Part shown: in pieces, positions 1-9,692 of the stretch
Numbering within the stretch: position 1 is the stretch's first letter
Layout: every line of letters starts with the position of its first letter
Assembly: GCF_900142715.1 (NCBI RefSeq)
Contig: NZ_FRBX01000003.1
Coordinates: 558,001-622,000, forward strand
DNA: 64,000 nucleotides
Reading direction: 5' to 3'
From: Flavobacterium pectinovorum
GTDB taxonomy: Bacteria > Bacteroidota > Bacteroidia > Flavobacteriales > Flavobacteriaceae
Program-made: the position numbers and the translations under genes
Notes under the pieces: model-generated
Seen by the model: only the letters and a program-made list of their open reading frames with translations
Database searches by the model: none
Told to the model about the DNA's origin: nothing

Positions 1-933
1 GCGAACTTTAATTCCGGATTCTTTTAAATCTTCTTTTTTCCATTTTCCTTCAGACTTCGCTGATTTATTCAGGATAGAACAAGTTTCATCTTTATCCGAT
101 ACAGACCATGTTATCCAGCTTAGTTTACGTTCTTCCATCCAATCAATATATTCCTGCCATGCCTGATAATTTAACGGTCCATCGCCGGTCGCCTCCATTC
201 CTGCAGATTCTGAAACGAAAATAGGCAATCCACTTTTTATAGCTTCATCCGTTTTTTCCCGTAATTCTTTTCCGTGCGTAGCTGCATAAAAATGCATGGT
301 ATACATTAAATTGCTATATCCTTTTATAGGATCTGCCGCAGGGAGATTAACATCCTGATCCCAATGTGGTGAACCAATCAAAATTATATTATTAGGGTCA
401 TTTTCTCTTATTACCTTAATTACCTCTTCGGCGTAAGCCTTAATTTCCGGCCAGGTTTCATGATCGGGCTCATTAAAAATCTCATAAATTACATTAGGGT
501 ATTTCGCATATTTTTTAGACATTTCTGCAAAGAATTCTTTGGCTTCTTTTAAATTAACATTATGACTATGCCAGTCAATAATTACATATATATCTGATTT
601 TATTGCTCCCTTAATAACCGCTTCAATTTTTTCTTTTGAAAATTGTGGCTCTTTCATATAAGACATTTGCCCTAATTCAATACCCATTGCGGCACGAACA
701 ACATTGCAGCTAAAATCTTTTTTAAGCCACGCGACTGCTTTTTCATTATAAAATCTTGGCCACATGCTATGCCAGCCAAAACTCATTCCTCGAAGTACAA
801 TCGGATTATTATTTTTATCGACCAACTGTGTTCCGGAAACACTAAGCTGACCATGCTTTTTTACAAATTGTGCATTTGAAAAATAAAAAATCAACAAGAA
901 AATAAAAGTAAAAAATTTAGTTTTTGATTTCAT
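1..933 (-). CDS. GH5 (probably GH5_2) endo-beta-1,4-glucanase/glucomannanase, C-terminus cut by window edge
   Basis: The frame is open from the ATG at 933 to the first base, giving 311 residues without a stop, so the gene continues to the left. Residues 1-21 are a Sec signal peptide ending in NA before QFVKK. The mature start (HGQLSVSG...LRGMSFGWHS) matches the start of GH5_2 cellulases. The acid/base glutamate is E155 in YEIFNEPD and the nucleophile is probably E242 in PIFVSESAG. The late WITWSVSDKDET segment is also typical of that subfamily. It starts 10 bases after the GH27 stop, so it is the distal gene of the susC operon. Family knowledge points to cleavage of beta-1,4-glucosidic bonds; in this locus glucomannan is the likely substrate (inference). 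Confidence 0.85.
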   Translation of the reverse strand, partial: MKSKTKFFTFIFLLIFYFSNAQFVKKHGQLSVSGTQLVDKNNNPIVLRGMSFGWHSMWPRFYNEKAVAWLKKDFSCNVVRAAMGIELGQMSYMKEPQFSKEKIEAVIKGAIKSDIYVIIDWHSHNVNLKEAKEFFAEMSKKYAKYPNVIYEIFNEPDHETWPEIKAYAEEVIKVIRENDPNNIILIGSPHWDQDVNLPAADPIKGYSNLMYTMHFYAATHGKELREKTDEAIKSGLPIFVSESAGMEATGDGPLNYQAWQEYIDWMEERKLSWITWSVSDKDETCSILNKSAKSEGKWKKEDLKESGIKVR

Positions 934-943
934 TATAATTGAT

Positions 944-2176
944 TTACGGAATTAATCTCAGTGTAATTACATCGTGAGGTGCCAGATCTGAAACGAAGTT
1001 TTTCTTTGTATTTCCAACTTCTTTATTTTTCCAAAGATCTTTTAATTTAAAAACTGTCTTGCTAAAATCAGCTTCATAACCAAAATCTGCATCCTTAATA
1101 ATATGTTTTTTCCAATCGAAATTGATCTTTTTAGCAACATCGCTTCTGTTTAAGAAAGTTACAGCCCAATTTCCATCCGATAAAGGTTTAACCCAAACTT
1201 CTAATCCATCTTCAGCTGAATATTTAAATCCCTGAATTCCTAATTTATCCTGATTAACAGCAATTAATTCTTTATTAGTCAAAATTGCCAATGTTTCTTT
1301 TGACATTTTTCTGAAATCGTTTCCCGCAACAAGAGGCGACGCCATCATACACCACATTGAAAAATGCGATTTATCTTCGGTATCATTCATTTCGTTGCCA
1401 ACTTCCATCATGTCAAAATCGTTCCAATGGTCGGGACCGGAATATTTACGAATGTCTTTTCGCATTTCGACGATTTTCATAAATCCCCAGGATGACCAAT
1501 TTTCCGGATGTTTAAATTCACAATCAAAGCAAGGATATATGTCTCCGGAGATTCTCCAAAGATTTCCAACTGGTTTTCCCCATTCCCAAGGCTGATTGTC
1601 TCCCCATTCGCAAAGACTAAAAACAATTGGTCTTCCGGCAGTTTTAAGCGCGTTGCTCATTGTTGTGTATGCTTCTGGCGCGGTAATTCCTTTTGTATTA
1701 CACCAATCGTATTTTAAAAAGTCTATTTCGAGTTTGGCATAAAAACGAGCATCCTGATATTCGTAACCACGTGTTCCGGGATAACCGGCACAGGTTTGAG
1801 TTCCCGCGCAATTGTACAAGCCAAACTTTAAACCTTTGCCGTGAACATAATCGATTACGGCTTTCATTCCGTTAGGAAACTTTACCGGATCTGGAACCAA
1901 ATCTCCGTTAGCATCGCGCTCTTTGGTCATCCAGCCATCATCTAGTACAATATAATTGTATCCTGCAGCTGCCATTCCCGAAGAAACCATTATATCAGCA
2001 GTTTCTTTTACCAGTTTTTCATCAATATTGGTTGCAAAAGTATTCCAGGAATTCCAACCCATTGGCGGAGTCATTGCCAAACCTTCAAATTTTCCTCCGG
2101 ATTGTGTATGTGTATTTCCTTGGCTAAAACCTAAAAATGAAATACTTAATAGGAATATTAAAATTATTCTTTTCAT
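944..2176 (-). CDS. GH27 alpha-galactosidase
   Basis: This 410-residue protein has a signal peptide (residues 1-19, ending GFSQ) followed by the GH27 barrel start MTPPMGWNSWN. The family nucleophile is D157 in FLKYDWC, and the acid/base lies in WNDFDM at D253-D255. LDDGW at 78-82 and CAGTQTCAGYPG at 123-134 are further GH27 landmarks. The C-terminal 100 residues form the usual beta-sandwich. The enzyme removes alpha-1,6-galactosyl branches, here presumably from galactomannan in the periplasm. It lies 90 bases after a glycan-binding protein gene, and a strong hairpin sits in that gap, so its transcription may be partly uncoupled from susCD. Length and motifs are normal for the family. Confidence 0.93.
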   Translation of the reverse strand: MKRIILIFLLSISFLGFSQGNTHTQSGGKFEGLAMTPPMGWNSWNTFATNIDEKLVKETADIMVSSGMAAAGYNYIVLDDGWMTKERDANGDLVPDPVKFPNGMKAVIDYVHGKGLKFGLYNCAGTQTCAGYPGTRGYEYQDARFYAKLEIDFLKYDWCNTKGITAPEAYTTMSNALKTAGRPIVFSLCEWGDNQPWEWGKPVGNLWRISGDIYPCFDCEFKHPENWSSWGFMKIVEMRKDIRKYSGPDHWNDFDMMEVGNEMNDTEDKSHFSMWCMMASPLVAGNDFRKMSKETLAILTNKELIAVNQDKLGIQGFKYSAEDGLEVWVKPLSDGNWAVTFLNRSDVAKKINFDWKKHIIKDADFGYEADFSKTVFKLKDLWKNKEVGNTKKNFVSDLAPHDVITLRLIP

Positions 2177-2206
2177 TATAAGTGAATTTAAAATATACTA
2201 TAAAAA

Positions 2207-2241
2207 AAGTATTCCCTAATTGAGTAGATTAGGGAATACTT
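2207..2241 (-). terminator. Intrinsic terminator-like hairpin inside the mannan operon
   Basis: A perfect 14-bp stem (2207-2220 with 2228-2241) encloses a 7-base loop. Read on the minus strand it is followed by a run of seven T. It sits between the stop of the FAS1-containing binding protein and the start of GH27, so it could reduce expression of the two downstream enzymes. A weak -7-like TATATTTT on the minus strand lies at 2190-2197, which could give GH27 its own promoter. Confidence 0.75.
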
Positions 2242-2266
2242 AAAACAAAACTCAAAATAAATAATC

Positions 2267-3538
2267 TTATAAAAATCCTATATCATCAAAATAAAGAATG
2301 CTTGGATTTCCCGGATCTACCGTAATTCCGTTGGAGTATTCTTTAATAAAAAGCGTATTAAAAGTTGCTCCAACTTTATCTGTTTTCAAGTCAGAGAACG
2401 GAATAGAAATATTATTCCATTGTCCGGCTGTTAATGTAACAGTTGTTCCAAACTCATCGGCAAAATCAGAATTTAACGAAACTAAGATTTTAGTACTTTG
2501 GGTTGGATAAACAGAAATTTTCAAGTAGCCATAATCAGCTATATTTAACGTATTGAATCCAATATTAAAACCACTCCATGCATCGGCATATTTTTCAATT
2601 GCATACGTTCCTCTGCTTACTTTTACCGTACTTTGAAAATCAGAAGATCCTCCCCAGCCTCCAGAAGATTCTGGTGTTGCAGATCCTGAGAAATCATCTC
2701 CGTAAAGTAAAAATTTAACTCCAACAGTCGCTGTATTTGAGGTACCAAAAGTAGTTTGCACCTTTATAAGCGCATAAGATCCAAAATCAGCAGGAACAGT
2801 AACCTCAATTTTTGAGTTTGAAACTGTTTTGAATGTAGCCTCTTCTTCTCCAAATTTTACTGAAGTAACATTTACAAAATTGGCTCCATTAAGTACTAAA
2901 ACATCACCGGGAGAAGCAAAAGCCTGCGAAACACTTGTAATTGATGGTGATGGAGGAATTAATGAAATGACATTATCCAAAACATGTACAAAACCATTTG
3001 TTCCATAATAATCCAGACCAACAGCTGCTTTATCAGAACCATTAACTTTTAGAACACCTTCTTCAACTTTTACATCAAGTAAGTATAAATCTGAATTTGC
3101 GAGGTTTGCCAATGTTGTCAATTGGCCGGTTTCCAGATAATCTGCCTCAACTCCTGTTAACTTTCCTACTCGTTTTTTGACACCTTTTACAACATGACTT
3201 AAAACAATTTGTTTTAAAACATCGACAGGAACGAGATTAATATCAGGATAACCAAGTGTATTTACATAACCGCTTTTTACAAGAAATGCTTCAAATGCGG
3301 CATCTGTTGGTACAAAAAAGGTAAAACTATCTGCGGTATCTAATGTTGTCTCTAATTTTGTTAATTCAATTGCTTTATAATAAAGACTTAAATTCGTATT
3401 TGCTTTAAGTAAGCCGTAAACCGAATTATAATTCTGCTCTGCGCCACCAACATCCGGCAGTGAATCGTCGCATGAAGCCGCCATGGCAACCAGACACAAA
3501 CACATTGCAATTTGCTTAATTTTATATATTATTTTCAT
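2267..3538 (-). CDS. Surface glycan-binding lipoprotein with fasciclin (FAS1), IPT/TIG and C-terminal beta-sandwich domains
   Basis: The 423-residue protein has a lipoprotein signal with lipobox AASC (Cys23), followed by acidic residues as in surface-exported Bacteroidota lipoproteins. Residues about 38-195 read as a FAS1 domain (LLKANTNLSLYYKAIE, FTFFVPTDAAF, LSHVVKG, GTNGFVHVLDNV). Residues about 198-278 form an IPT/TIG domain (ITSVSQAFASPGDVLVLNGANF). The last 140 residues look like a carbohydrate-binding jelly roll ending in ILYFDDIGFL, resembling the end of the neighbouring binding protein. Its place after susC-susD fits a surface glycan-binding protein. The FAS1 module is unusual for such proteins. 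The ligand is inferred as mannan from context only. Confidence 0.8.
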   Translation of the reverse strand: MKIIYKIKQIAMCLCLVAMAASCDDSLPDVGGAEQNYNSVYGLLKANTNLSLYYKAIELTKLETTLDTADSFTFFVPTDAAFEAFLVKSGYVNTLGYPDINLVPVDVLKQIVLSHVVKGVKKRVGKLTGVEADYLETGQLTTLANLANSDLYLLDVKVEEGVLKVNGSDKAAVGLDYYGTNGFVHVLDNVISLIPPSPSITSVSQAFASPGDVLVLNGANFVNVTSVKFGEEEATFKTVSNSKIEVTVPADFGSYALIKVQTTFGTSNTATVGVKFLLYGDDFSGSATPESSGGWGGSSDFQSTVKVSRGTYAIEKYADAWSGFNIGFNTLNIADYGYLKISVYPTQSTKILVSLNSDFADEFGTTVTLTAGQWNNISIPFSDLKTDKVGATFNTLFIKEYSNGITVDPGNPSILYFDDIGFL

Positions 3539-3617
3539 AAGTTTATTTTTGATATTAAATCACTTTCTAAAAGATTCCAATTCAATAAATGAAAATCATT
3601 AGAAAGCTTTTAAATTA

Positions 3618-4676
3618 TTATTTTAAGACAAAACCAAAATCATCAATAAGAATTGTATTTCCTCCAAAATTTCCAGACTCCTGAAACGTAATTTCTGTTA
3701 TTTCTGCTGGATTTCCCACTGCACTAAAAGGAATTTCAATATAAGTCCAATCTGTTTTGAATGCTAAACTGAATGTTGCGCTATAATTTCCGTTTACGAT
3801 CATATTCGCTGTTCCTGTTTTTTCTCCTTTTAAATTAATCCTAATACCCTTGTATTTAGTCATATCCACCTTAGTTTTGTCGATACCAACATACAAACCA
3901 TTCCATCCGCCAGCTTTCCATTGAATACTTTTAGTTCCTTGTTTAGCATCTTTATCATAAGCTACATTATAACCATCGGCAGCATTCCATAAACCATCGT
4001 ATGCTTTTATCGAAGTATAAGCATCATCGTAAATAGCGCTTCCAAAAGATTGCGAAGCAACAGTAGTTCCTGAAACATTCGTTATTGATAAGTTTTTATA
4101 TTGGATATCATTTGGAACCTGAACTTTAATTTCTGTCAACGTAGAAGATATTGGTTCTACAGTAGTAGTGCCAAAATTAACTACAGGTCTAAGAAAATAT
4201 TCTCCTGTTATGGTAATAATATCACCTGGATTTGGATTAATTGGAAATCCATTAATATTAGGAAATGGAGGTCTTATTTTTACATTATATACTAATGTAC
4301 CAATGTTGGTTACGATTTTTAATTCGTCCATTTCATTGTAATACGGTGTTTTTTGATCTACACTAACTACAATAGCATTATCAGTAACAAAAGTTGGATT
4401 AAAAGTAGATTCTAAACCATTAAAAGAAATCGATTTTAAAGTTGCAAAACCGGAACCTCTAATAATATACGTATTTCCTGCATTAATGACATCAGTAGGT
4501 ACATCAACTTGTCTGTCACCTTCTATTAAAGGATCATCAATAACTGATTTGCTAATTCCGGTAACGGCTAAAGTACCTGATGAACCTCCATCATCATTGG
4601 AGCAAGCACTTAGTAAAATTAAAATTGAAGCCAGAAAATAAAACTTCAACAACATTATATTTTTTAGATTTTTCAT
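3618..4676 (-). CDS. IPT/TIG-containing surface glycan-binding lipoprotein (SGBP-B type)
   Basis: The 352-residue protein has a lipobox LSAC (Cys25) followed by SNDDGG, a typical export tag. Two IPT/TIG-like beta domains follow: about 36-135, and 137-215 starting FPNINGFPINPNPGDIITITG. The C-terminal domain, about 220-352, is rich in exposed Trp and Tyr (LWNAADGYN, WKAGGWNGLYVG) and ends ILIDDFGFVLK. This is the layout of xyloglucan- and mannan-type SGBP-B proteins, where TIG domains act as spacers and the last domain binds glycan. It lies 18 bases after susD and is almost certainly co-transcribed. The C-terminal domain is a likely homologue of the one in the FAS1-bearing neighbour. Confidence 0.85.
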   Translation of the reverse strand: MKNLKNIMLLKFYFLASILILLSACSNDDGGSSGTLAVTGISKSVIDDPLIEGDRQVDVPTDVINAGNTYIIRGSGFATLKSISFNGLESTFNPTFVTDNAIVVSVDQKTPYYNEMDELKIVTNIGTLVYNVKIRPPFPNINGFPINPNPGDIITITGEYFLRPVVNFGTTTVEPISSTLTEIKVQVPNDIQYKNLSITNVSGTTVASQSFGSAIYDDAYTSIKAYDGLWNAADGYNVAYDKDAKQGTKSIQWKAGGWNGLYVGIDKTKVDMTKYKGIRINLKGEKTGTANMIVNGNYSATFSLAFKTDWTYIEIPFSAVGNPAEITEITFQESGNFGGNTILIDDFGFVLK

Positions 4677-4694
4677 AATTGTTTTCTTTAAAGT

Positions 4695-6254
4695 TTATTT
4701 AAAAACATAAGGAACCGGAGCTTCTTTTAATTTTGGATTTTTTCTAACATCATTTGCTGGTTTAGGAAAAATAAAATCTGTTTCTACCGGCGTATAATGT
4801 TTTACTCCTTCATAATCTGAACCTCTGTCTTGTTTCGAAATAATATCAATTGCCTCTGCTCTTGGTAATCTGCCTAAATCATACCAATACTCTCCCTCAA
4901 AAGCAAATTCAACTCTTCTTTCATGAAATAAACCTGTATGTGTCAAAGGTGTATTTGCATCTAATTCGCTCAAACCTGCTCTTTTTCTAACAAGATTGTA
5001 AGATGCTTTTGCAGCAGCATTATTAGTTTCATCTGCACCTGCCATAATTGCTTCGGCATGAATTAATAAAAGATCAGCGTAACGCATGATATAATTACAA
5101 TTACTCATAGACGCCCAATTGTCTGCAGGTCCCGTTTCTCCGGTAGCCTCACCTACAACATATTTTTTTACTGCCGCACCTGTTGCATCCAAAGCGTTTG
5201 GATATTTTGTTTTATCAAGGGTGAAACCAACAACGCCGTCTCCTTGCATTCCAGGATATGTGTCACCGTAAATCATATAAGATTCTTTTCTTCTTACATC
5301 TCCGGTTTCAAATGCTTCCTGAATATCATTTGAAGGAACGTAAACAGCTCCATAAGATGCATTGTTTAAAATTTCCAAACCATATTGAACATTCGATGGA
5401 TTCCCAGCCTGATACTCATTTACAGCACCAGACCATTGCCATGAATAAATAGACTCTTCGTTATTGTTTTTGCTTGTTAAAAATAAATCTGAATAATTTG
5501 GTACAAGTGCAAACTCGCCAGAATTAATTACTTTTTCTGCCATTGTTTTTGCATTCGGATAATCTTTTTGATAAAGATAAATCTTTGCCAAAAATGCTTC
5601 AGCAGTTCCCTGAGAAACAAAAACATTTTCTGAACTTGCGCCTCTGGCTCTAACTTTTGCTTTAAGATTTGCTGCTGCATATTTTAAATCATTTTCAATG
5701 AATTTATATACATCTTCAATTCTGTTATTGTTTACCAACGGATTTTTTGCAAGTGCTAAATTATCCTCAATAATTGGCACAGGACCAAATAAACGAACTA
5801 AATAGAAATAAGAAATTGCTCTGAAAAAATGCGCTTCTGCAATTGTATTTTTAATTACATCAGGGCTTACACCAGCTTTCGCATTATTATTTAAATTATT
5901 AATCAAATCATTTGATTGCGCAATAACTCCAAAACATGATCTCCAAGGATCTGATAATATATAACTATCAGAAGTTAATTTAAACTGAATAACTTCATTT
6001 CCGTCAACATTAGACCAGCAATTTCCCGAAGACATTTCTGAAAGTGCAAAAAAACATTTTGTGAAAAATGGCGCCCACATTCTTCCATACATTCCATAAG
6101 TAGTACGCTGAACTTGTTCATCTGATGTATAAAAGTTATCACTTACATAACCATCTTGGGTAGGTCGATCTAAATAATCTTCACTACATGAAGCAGATAA
6201 AGTAAGCAAAACGCAAAGCGCTACGCTTTTAAAATTTATTTTATATATTTTCAT
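4695..6254 (-). CDS. SusD/RagB outer-membrane glycan-binding lipoprotein
   Basis: The 519-residue protein has a lipobox SASC (Cys23) followed by SEDYLDRPTQ, the hallmark SusD start. The N-terminal SusD-like segment carries TPR-type helices (AEAHFFRAISYFYLVRLFGPVPII), and the C-terminal RagB part includes YADLLLIHAEA and ERRVEFAFEGEYWYDLGR. SusD proteins form the lid of the SusC channel and deliver oligosaccharides to it at the cell surface. It starts 10 bases after the susC stop. Family assignment is secure; mannan-oligosaccharide specificity is inferred from the surrounding enzymes. Confidence 0.96.
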   Translation of the reverse strand: MKIYKINFKSVALCVLLTLSASCSEDYLDRPTQDGYVSDNFYTSDEQVQRTTYGMYGRMWAPFFTKCFFALSEMSSGNCWSNVDGNEVIQFKLTSDSYILSDPWRSCFGVIAQSNDLINNLNNNAKAGVSPDVIKNTIAEAHFFRAISYFYLVRLFGPVPIIEDNLALAKNPLVNNNRIEDVYKFIENDLKYAAANLKAKVRARGASSENVFVSQGTAEAFLAKIYLYQKDYPNAKTMAEKVINSGEFALVPNYSDLFLTSKNNNEESIYSWQWSGAVNEYQAGNPSNVQYGLEILNNASYGAVYVPSNDIQEAFETGDVRRKESYMIYGDTYPGMQGDGVVGFTLDKTKYPNALDATGAAVKKYVVGEATGETGPADNWASMSNCNYIMRYADLLLIHAEAIMAGADETNNAAAKASYNLVRKRAGLSELDANTPLTHTGLFHERRVEFAFEGEYWYDLGRLPRAEAIDIISKQDRGSDYEGVKHYTPVETDFIFPKPANDVRKNPKLKEAPVPYVFK

Positions 6255-6264
6255 AATCGTTTTA

Positions 6265-9200
6265 TTAAAATTCTACATTCATTCCTAAAGTAATTGTTCG
6301 GTTCGTTGGGTAACGTCCGGAATCAATACCGCTCAATAAAGCATTTTGGTTATAATCTCCAATCTCCGGATCATAACCCGTGTATTTTGTGAAAGTGTAT
6401 AAATTTTGAACACTTGCATAAAATCTAAGTTTACTTAATTTAGTTTTAGAAATAACATCCGATGGTAAGCTGTAAGCGAAAGTTAATTGCGAAATTTTCA
6501 AATAAGAACCATCTTCAACATAACGGTCAGAAATTGCAATATTTGGATGTCCGTCTCCGCCATCAGGTCTCGGATATTTAGCATTCGGATTATCCGGTGT
6601 CCAAAAATCAGCAGCTTCAGCCAATTGGTTTTCATATAAACGCTGATTTTTTGTAGCAGCTCTTCTGGTAAGGTTCATTACTTTATTACCTTGAGATCCT
6701 GTAAGGAAAATGGTAAGATCAAGATTTTTGTATCTAAATGAATTCGAGAAATTATAAGTAAATTTAGGTGCCGGATTTCCAATATAAGTCAAATCTTTTT
6801 CATCAATCAATCCGTCTTTGTTTTGATCTACATACTCAACATCTCCCAAAACACTTTTTACTGCTTTGTTTCCTGTAAATGGAATTGGTGCATTTGCCAA
6901 TTGCTCATTTGTTCTTATAATTCCAACCGTTTGATAGCCGTAAAACTGACCTATTGGCTGACCAACTTCACTTTTTGTTACCGTTTTTGTGGTATAACCA
7001 TTAACCTGAACATCTTTAATTAAGTCAAAGTTATCAACCAGACTCAATAATTTATTATTGTTTTTTGCGAATGTAACCGTAGCATCCCAAGAAAAATCTT
7101 TACTAAAATTGTTAGAATATTTTAAAGTAGCTTCGATACCTTCATTTCTTAAACTTCCTAAGTTTACTGTAGGAGCCGCCAAACCACCTTGATATTGTTC
7201 TAATCCTGTAACATAGGTTGGCAAAGGCAATACAAACAAAAATCCTGATGATTGTTTTCTGTATACATCTACACTTGCATTCAATTTAGATTTAAATAAA
7301 CTAAACTCTAATCCCAGATTGGTATCTTCTGCCGTTTGCCATGTCAAATCAGGATTCGCAATATTACCTGCCGTAAAGAAATTTCCTAAAGCCGATTTAA
7401 TGGTTTGAATGTTAGAAGCATATAACCCGCCGCTAATATTTTGGTTTCCTGTTTCTCCATAACTTGCTTTCAATTTAATATTATCTACAAAATCTTTTGT
7501 TCCTTCCATGAATTTCTCATTAGACAATTTCCAAAATCCTGAAATCGAAGGAAAGTAACCCCATCTTTTATCTTCGGCAAAATTAGAACTGCCGTCAGCT
7601 CTTATTGTAGCCTGTAAATAATATTTATTGTCATAATTATAGTTAAGAGAACCTGCAAAAGAGTACAAAGCATTTGCACCTTTATATTCGCTCGCTACCA
7701 AAGTCTTTTGATCTCCAAGGTTTATAGAGTGTACATCATTACTTAACAATCCGCTTATAGACTGGCTTCCGCCAAACCAATGAGAATCGTTTGCTTCCTG
7801 AATCCCCATTAAAGTAAAATTATGTTTTCCTAAAGAAGTATTGTACGTCAACATATTTTTAAGCGTTAAACCATACCAGGTATTCGCTCTTTCCTGAAGA
7901 TGATTTACTTTATTTACAGCTGCTCCCCAAGTATAAGTAGGCTGAAATCCATCAAAATTTTGAATATTGGTAGAACCACCAAAATCAAAACGATAATCCA
8001 ATCCTTTAGCCAATCTAATGGTAGAATAAAAATTACCCTGAAAATTCTTTTGAACCAATTTATTGGTATTCATCAAAGTACTTGCAACCGGATTAATCCA
8101 GGCTCCCTGTGATCCGTCTTTTGGCGGACCAGCATAAGTTCCGTCTAAATTTTTAACCGCAACATCAGGAGTCGATAATATTGTAGTACCAATAATACCA
8201 TCGCTATAGCCTTCGATAGTTATATTTTGATTTGTTATACCGGCTGTTATAGAAACGCCTATTGTTAACCAATCTTTTACCTTTGATTCCAGATTAGTTT
8301 TAAAAGTATATCTTTTAAAATCAGACCCAATAACAACACCTTCCTGATTTAAATATCCCCCAGAAATATAATAATTGTTGTTATCTTTTGCTCCTGAAAA
8401 AGACAATTGGTGACTGTTCATTAAAGCAGTTCTGTATATTTCGTCCTGCCAGTTTGTCCCACTACCCAAAACAGAAGGTACTGCAAACTCATCTCTTGGC
8501 GCAACACCATAATAACTTGCCAATGCATTTTGCTGTGTGGCGTATTGGCTTAAATTCATTGTATCTAGCAATCTCGTAACCTTTTGAGTAGAAAGTGCTG
8601 TGTCATAAGTTATTTTTCCTGTACCTTTTTTACCTCTTTTAGTCGTAATAATTACAACTCCGTTTGAAGCTCTTGAACCATAAATTGCAGTTGCTCCGGC
8701 ATCTTTTAAAATATCCATGGTTTCAATATCACTAGGATTCAAAAAAGCCAGTGGGCTATTGGTTACAGAACCTGTATTTGTACCTATATAACCACTTACA
8801 ATTGTTCCTCCAGTTGACTGATTTGTTGCATCTCCTGAAATAGGAAGCCCATCTACAATATACAAAGGTTCATTTGATCCGCCTAAAGAGGCAGCACCAC
8901 GAATTTTTACAGAAACATTTCCTCCCGGCCTGCCAGAGTTATTTGTAACTACAACACCTGCAGCTCGTCCTTGCAATAATTGTTCTACCGTAACTTGTTG
9001 GGAATCTTTAAAATCTTTGGCTGTTACAGTAGAAATTGAACCCGCAACATCTTTTCGTTTCTGGCTTCTATATCCTACGTTTACAAGTACTTCACGCAAA
9101 TCTTCAGCACTAAGCTTTAGAACAACATTTATTTTACCTCCGCTTTTAACGTTTATAGTTTGGGAAACGTATCCAATAAATGAAACCGAAATATTTGAAT

Positions 9201-9432
9201 TTGCAGGCACATCAATAGAATAATTTCCATCAAAATCTGTAGAGGCAGAAATTTTACTTCCTACGACCATTATATTGGCTCCGGGTATAGAAAGTCCCTG
9301 AGCATCAGAAACTATTCCTGTTACTTTTACCTGAGCCGTAACAAAATTACATGTCAGTAACAAGAATAAAATCAAAGGAACTAATCTGTGGTTAGCGTTC
9401 CAATGAATGAAGTTAGTCATTAGTCTTTTCAT
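6265..9432 (-). CDS. SusC/RagA TonB-linked outer-membrane oligosaccharide transporter
   Basis: The 1055-residue protein starts with a signal segment ending NFVTAQ. A carboxypeptidase-regulatory-like domain follows (VTGIVSDAQGLSIPGANI, about 36-110), then a TonB plug (VTVEQLLQGRAAGVVV, VRIRGAASLGGSNEPLYIVDG-like, DAGATAIYGSRASNGV). The rest is a large beta-barrel with the SusC C-terminus TITLGMNVEF. It imports oligosaccharides across the outer membrane using TonB energy, with SusD as lid. It is the first gene of the minus-strand operon, preceded by 310 bases of non-coding DNA, so operon control probably acts there. No sensor domain for anti-sigma signalling is seen at the N-terminus. Confidence 0.96.
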   Translation of the reverse strand: MKRLMTNFIHWNANHRLVPLILFLLLTCNFVTAQVKVTGIVSDAQGLSIPGANIMVVGSKISASTDFDGNYSIDVPANSNISVSFIGYVSQTINVKSGGKINVVLKLSAEDLREVLVNVGYRSQKRKDVAGSISTVTAKDFKDSQQVTVEQLLQGRAAGVVVTNNSGRPGGNVSVKIRGAASLGGSNEPLYIVDGLPISGDATNQSTGGTIVSGYIGTNTGSVTNSPLAFLNPSDIETMDILKDAGATAIYGSRASNGVVIITTKRGKKGTGKITYDTALSTQKVTRLLDTMNLSQYATQQNALASYYGVAPRDEFAVPSVLGSGTNWQDEIYRTALMNSHQLSFSGAKDNNNYYISGGYLNQEGVVIGSDFKRYTFKTNLESKVKDWLTIGVSITAGITNQNITIEGYSDGIIGTTILSTPDVAVKNLDGTYAGPPKDGSQGAWINPVASTLMNTNKLVQKNFQGNFYSTIRLAKGLDYRFDFGGSTNIQNFDGFQPTYTWGAAVNKVNHLQERANTWYGLTLKNMLTYNTSLGKHNFTLMGIQEANDSHWFGGSQSISGLLSNDVHSINLGDQKTLVASEYKGANALYSFAGSLNYNYDNKYYLQATIRADGSSNFAEDKRWGYFPSISGFWKLSNEKFMEGTKDFVDNIKLKASYGETGNQNISGGLYASNIQTIKSALGNFFTAGNIANPDLTWQTAEDTNLGLEFSLFKSKLNASVDVYRKQSSGFLFVLPLPTYVTGLEQYQGGLAAPTVNLGSLRNEGIEATLKYSNNFSKDFSWDATVTFAKNNNKLLSLVDNFDLIKDVQVNGYTTKTVTKSEVGQPIGQFYGYQTVGIIRTNEQLANAPIPFTGNKAVKSVLGDVEYVDQNKDGLIDEKDLTYIGNPAPKFTYNFSNSFRYKNLDLTIFLTGSQGNKVMNLTRRAATKNQRLYENQLAEAADFWTPDNPNAKYPRPDGGDGHPNIAISDRYVEDGSYLKISQLTFAYSLPSDVISKTKLSKLRFYASVQNLYTFTKYTGYDPEIGDYNQNALLSGIDSGRYPTNRTITLGMNVEF

Positions 9433-9511
9433 AATAAATGTTTGGTTAGTTTAAATTTGTTCTTCATAATTCAGTAATAAAGGGTTGTGGTTTACTTTCT
9501 AAATTATTTAA

Positions 9512-9519
9512 CAAATCTA
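9512..9519 (-). promoter_or_regulatory. Candidate -7 element (TAGATTTG) for susC
   Basis: On the minus strand the sequence is TAGATTTG, a full match to the Bacteroidota -7 consensus TAnnTTTG. It lies 80 bases upstream of the susC start. No clear TTG -33 element is present at the usual spacing, which would suit a promoter that needs an activator such as the adjacent AraC protein (inference). Confidence 0.4.
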
Positions 9520-9692
9520 TAACACAAGAAACGATTAAATTAATAGTATTATATCATTTGATGATAATATTTTTACTATAGCGCTTTAAAAAAACATATA
9601 TGAAAAATAAAACGAATCTTTTTTACATTATTCGCAACGACCTACCCTTAAACAACTTGAAATTATAAATAAAAATTAACGAATAAGCGAAA

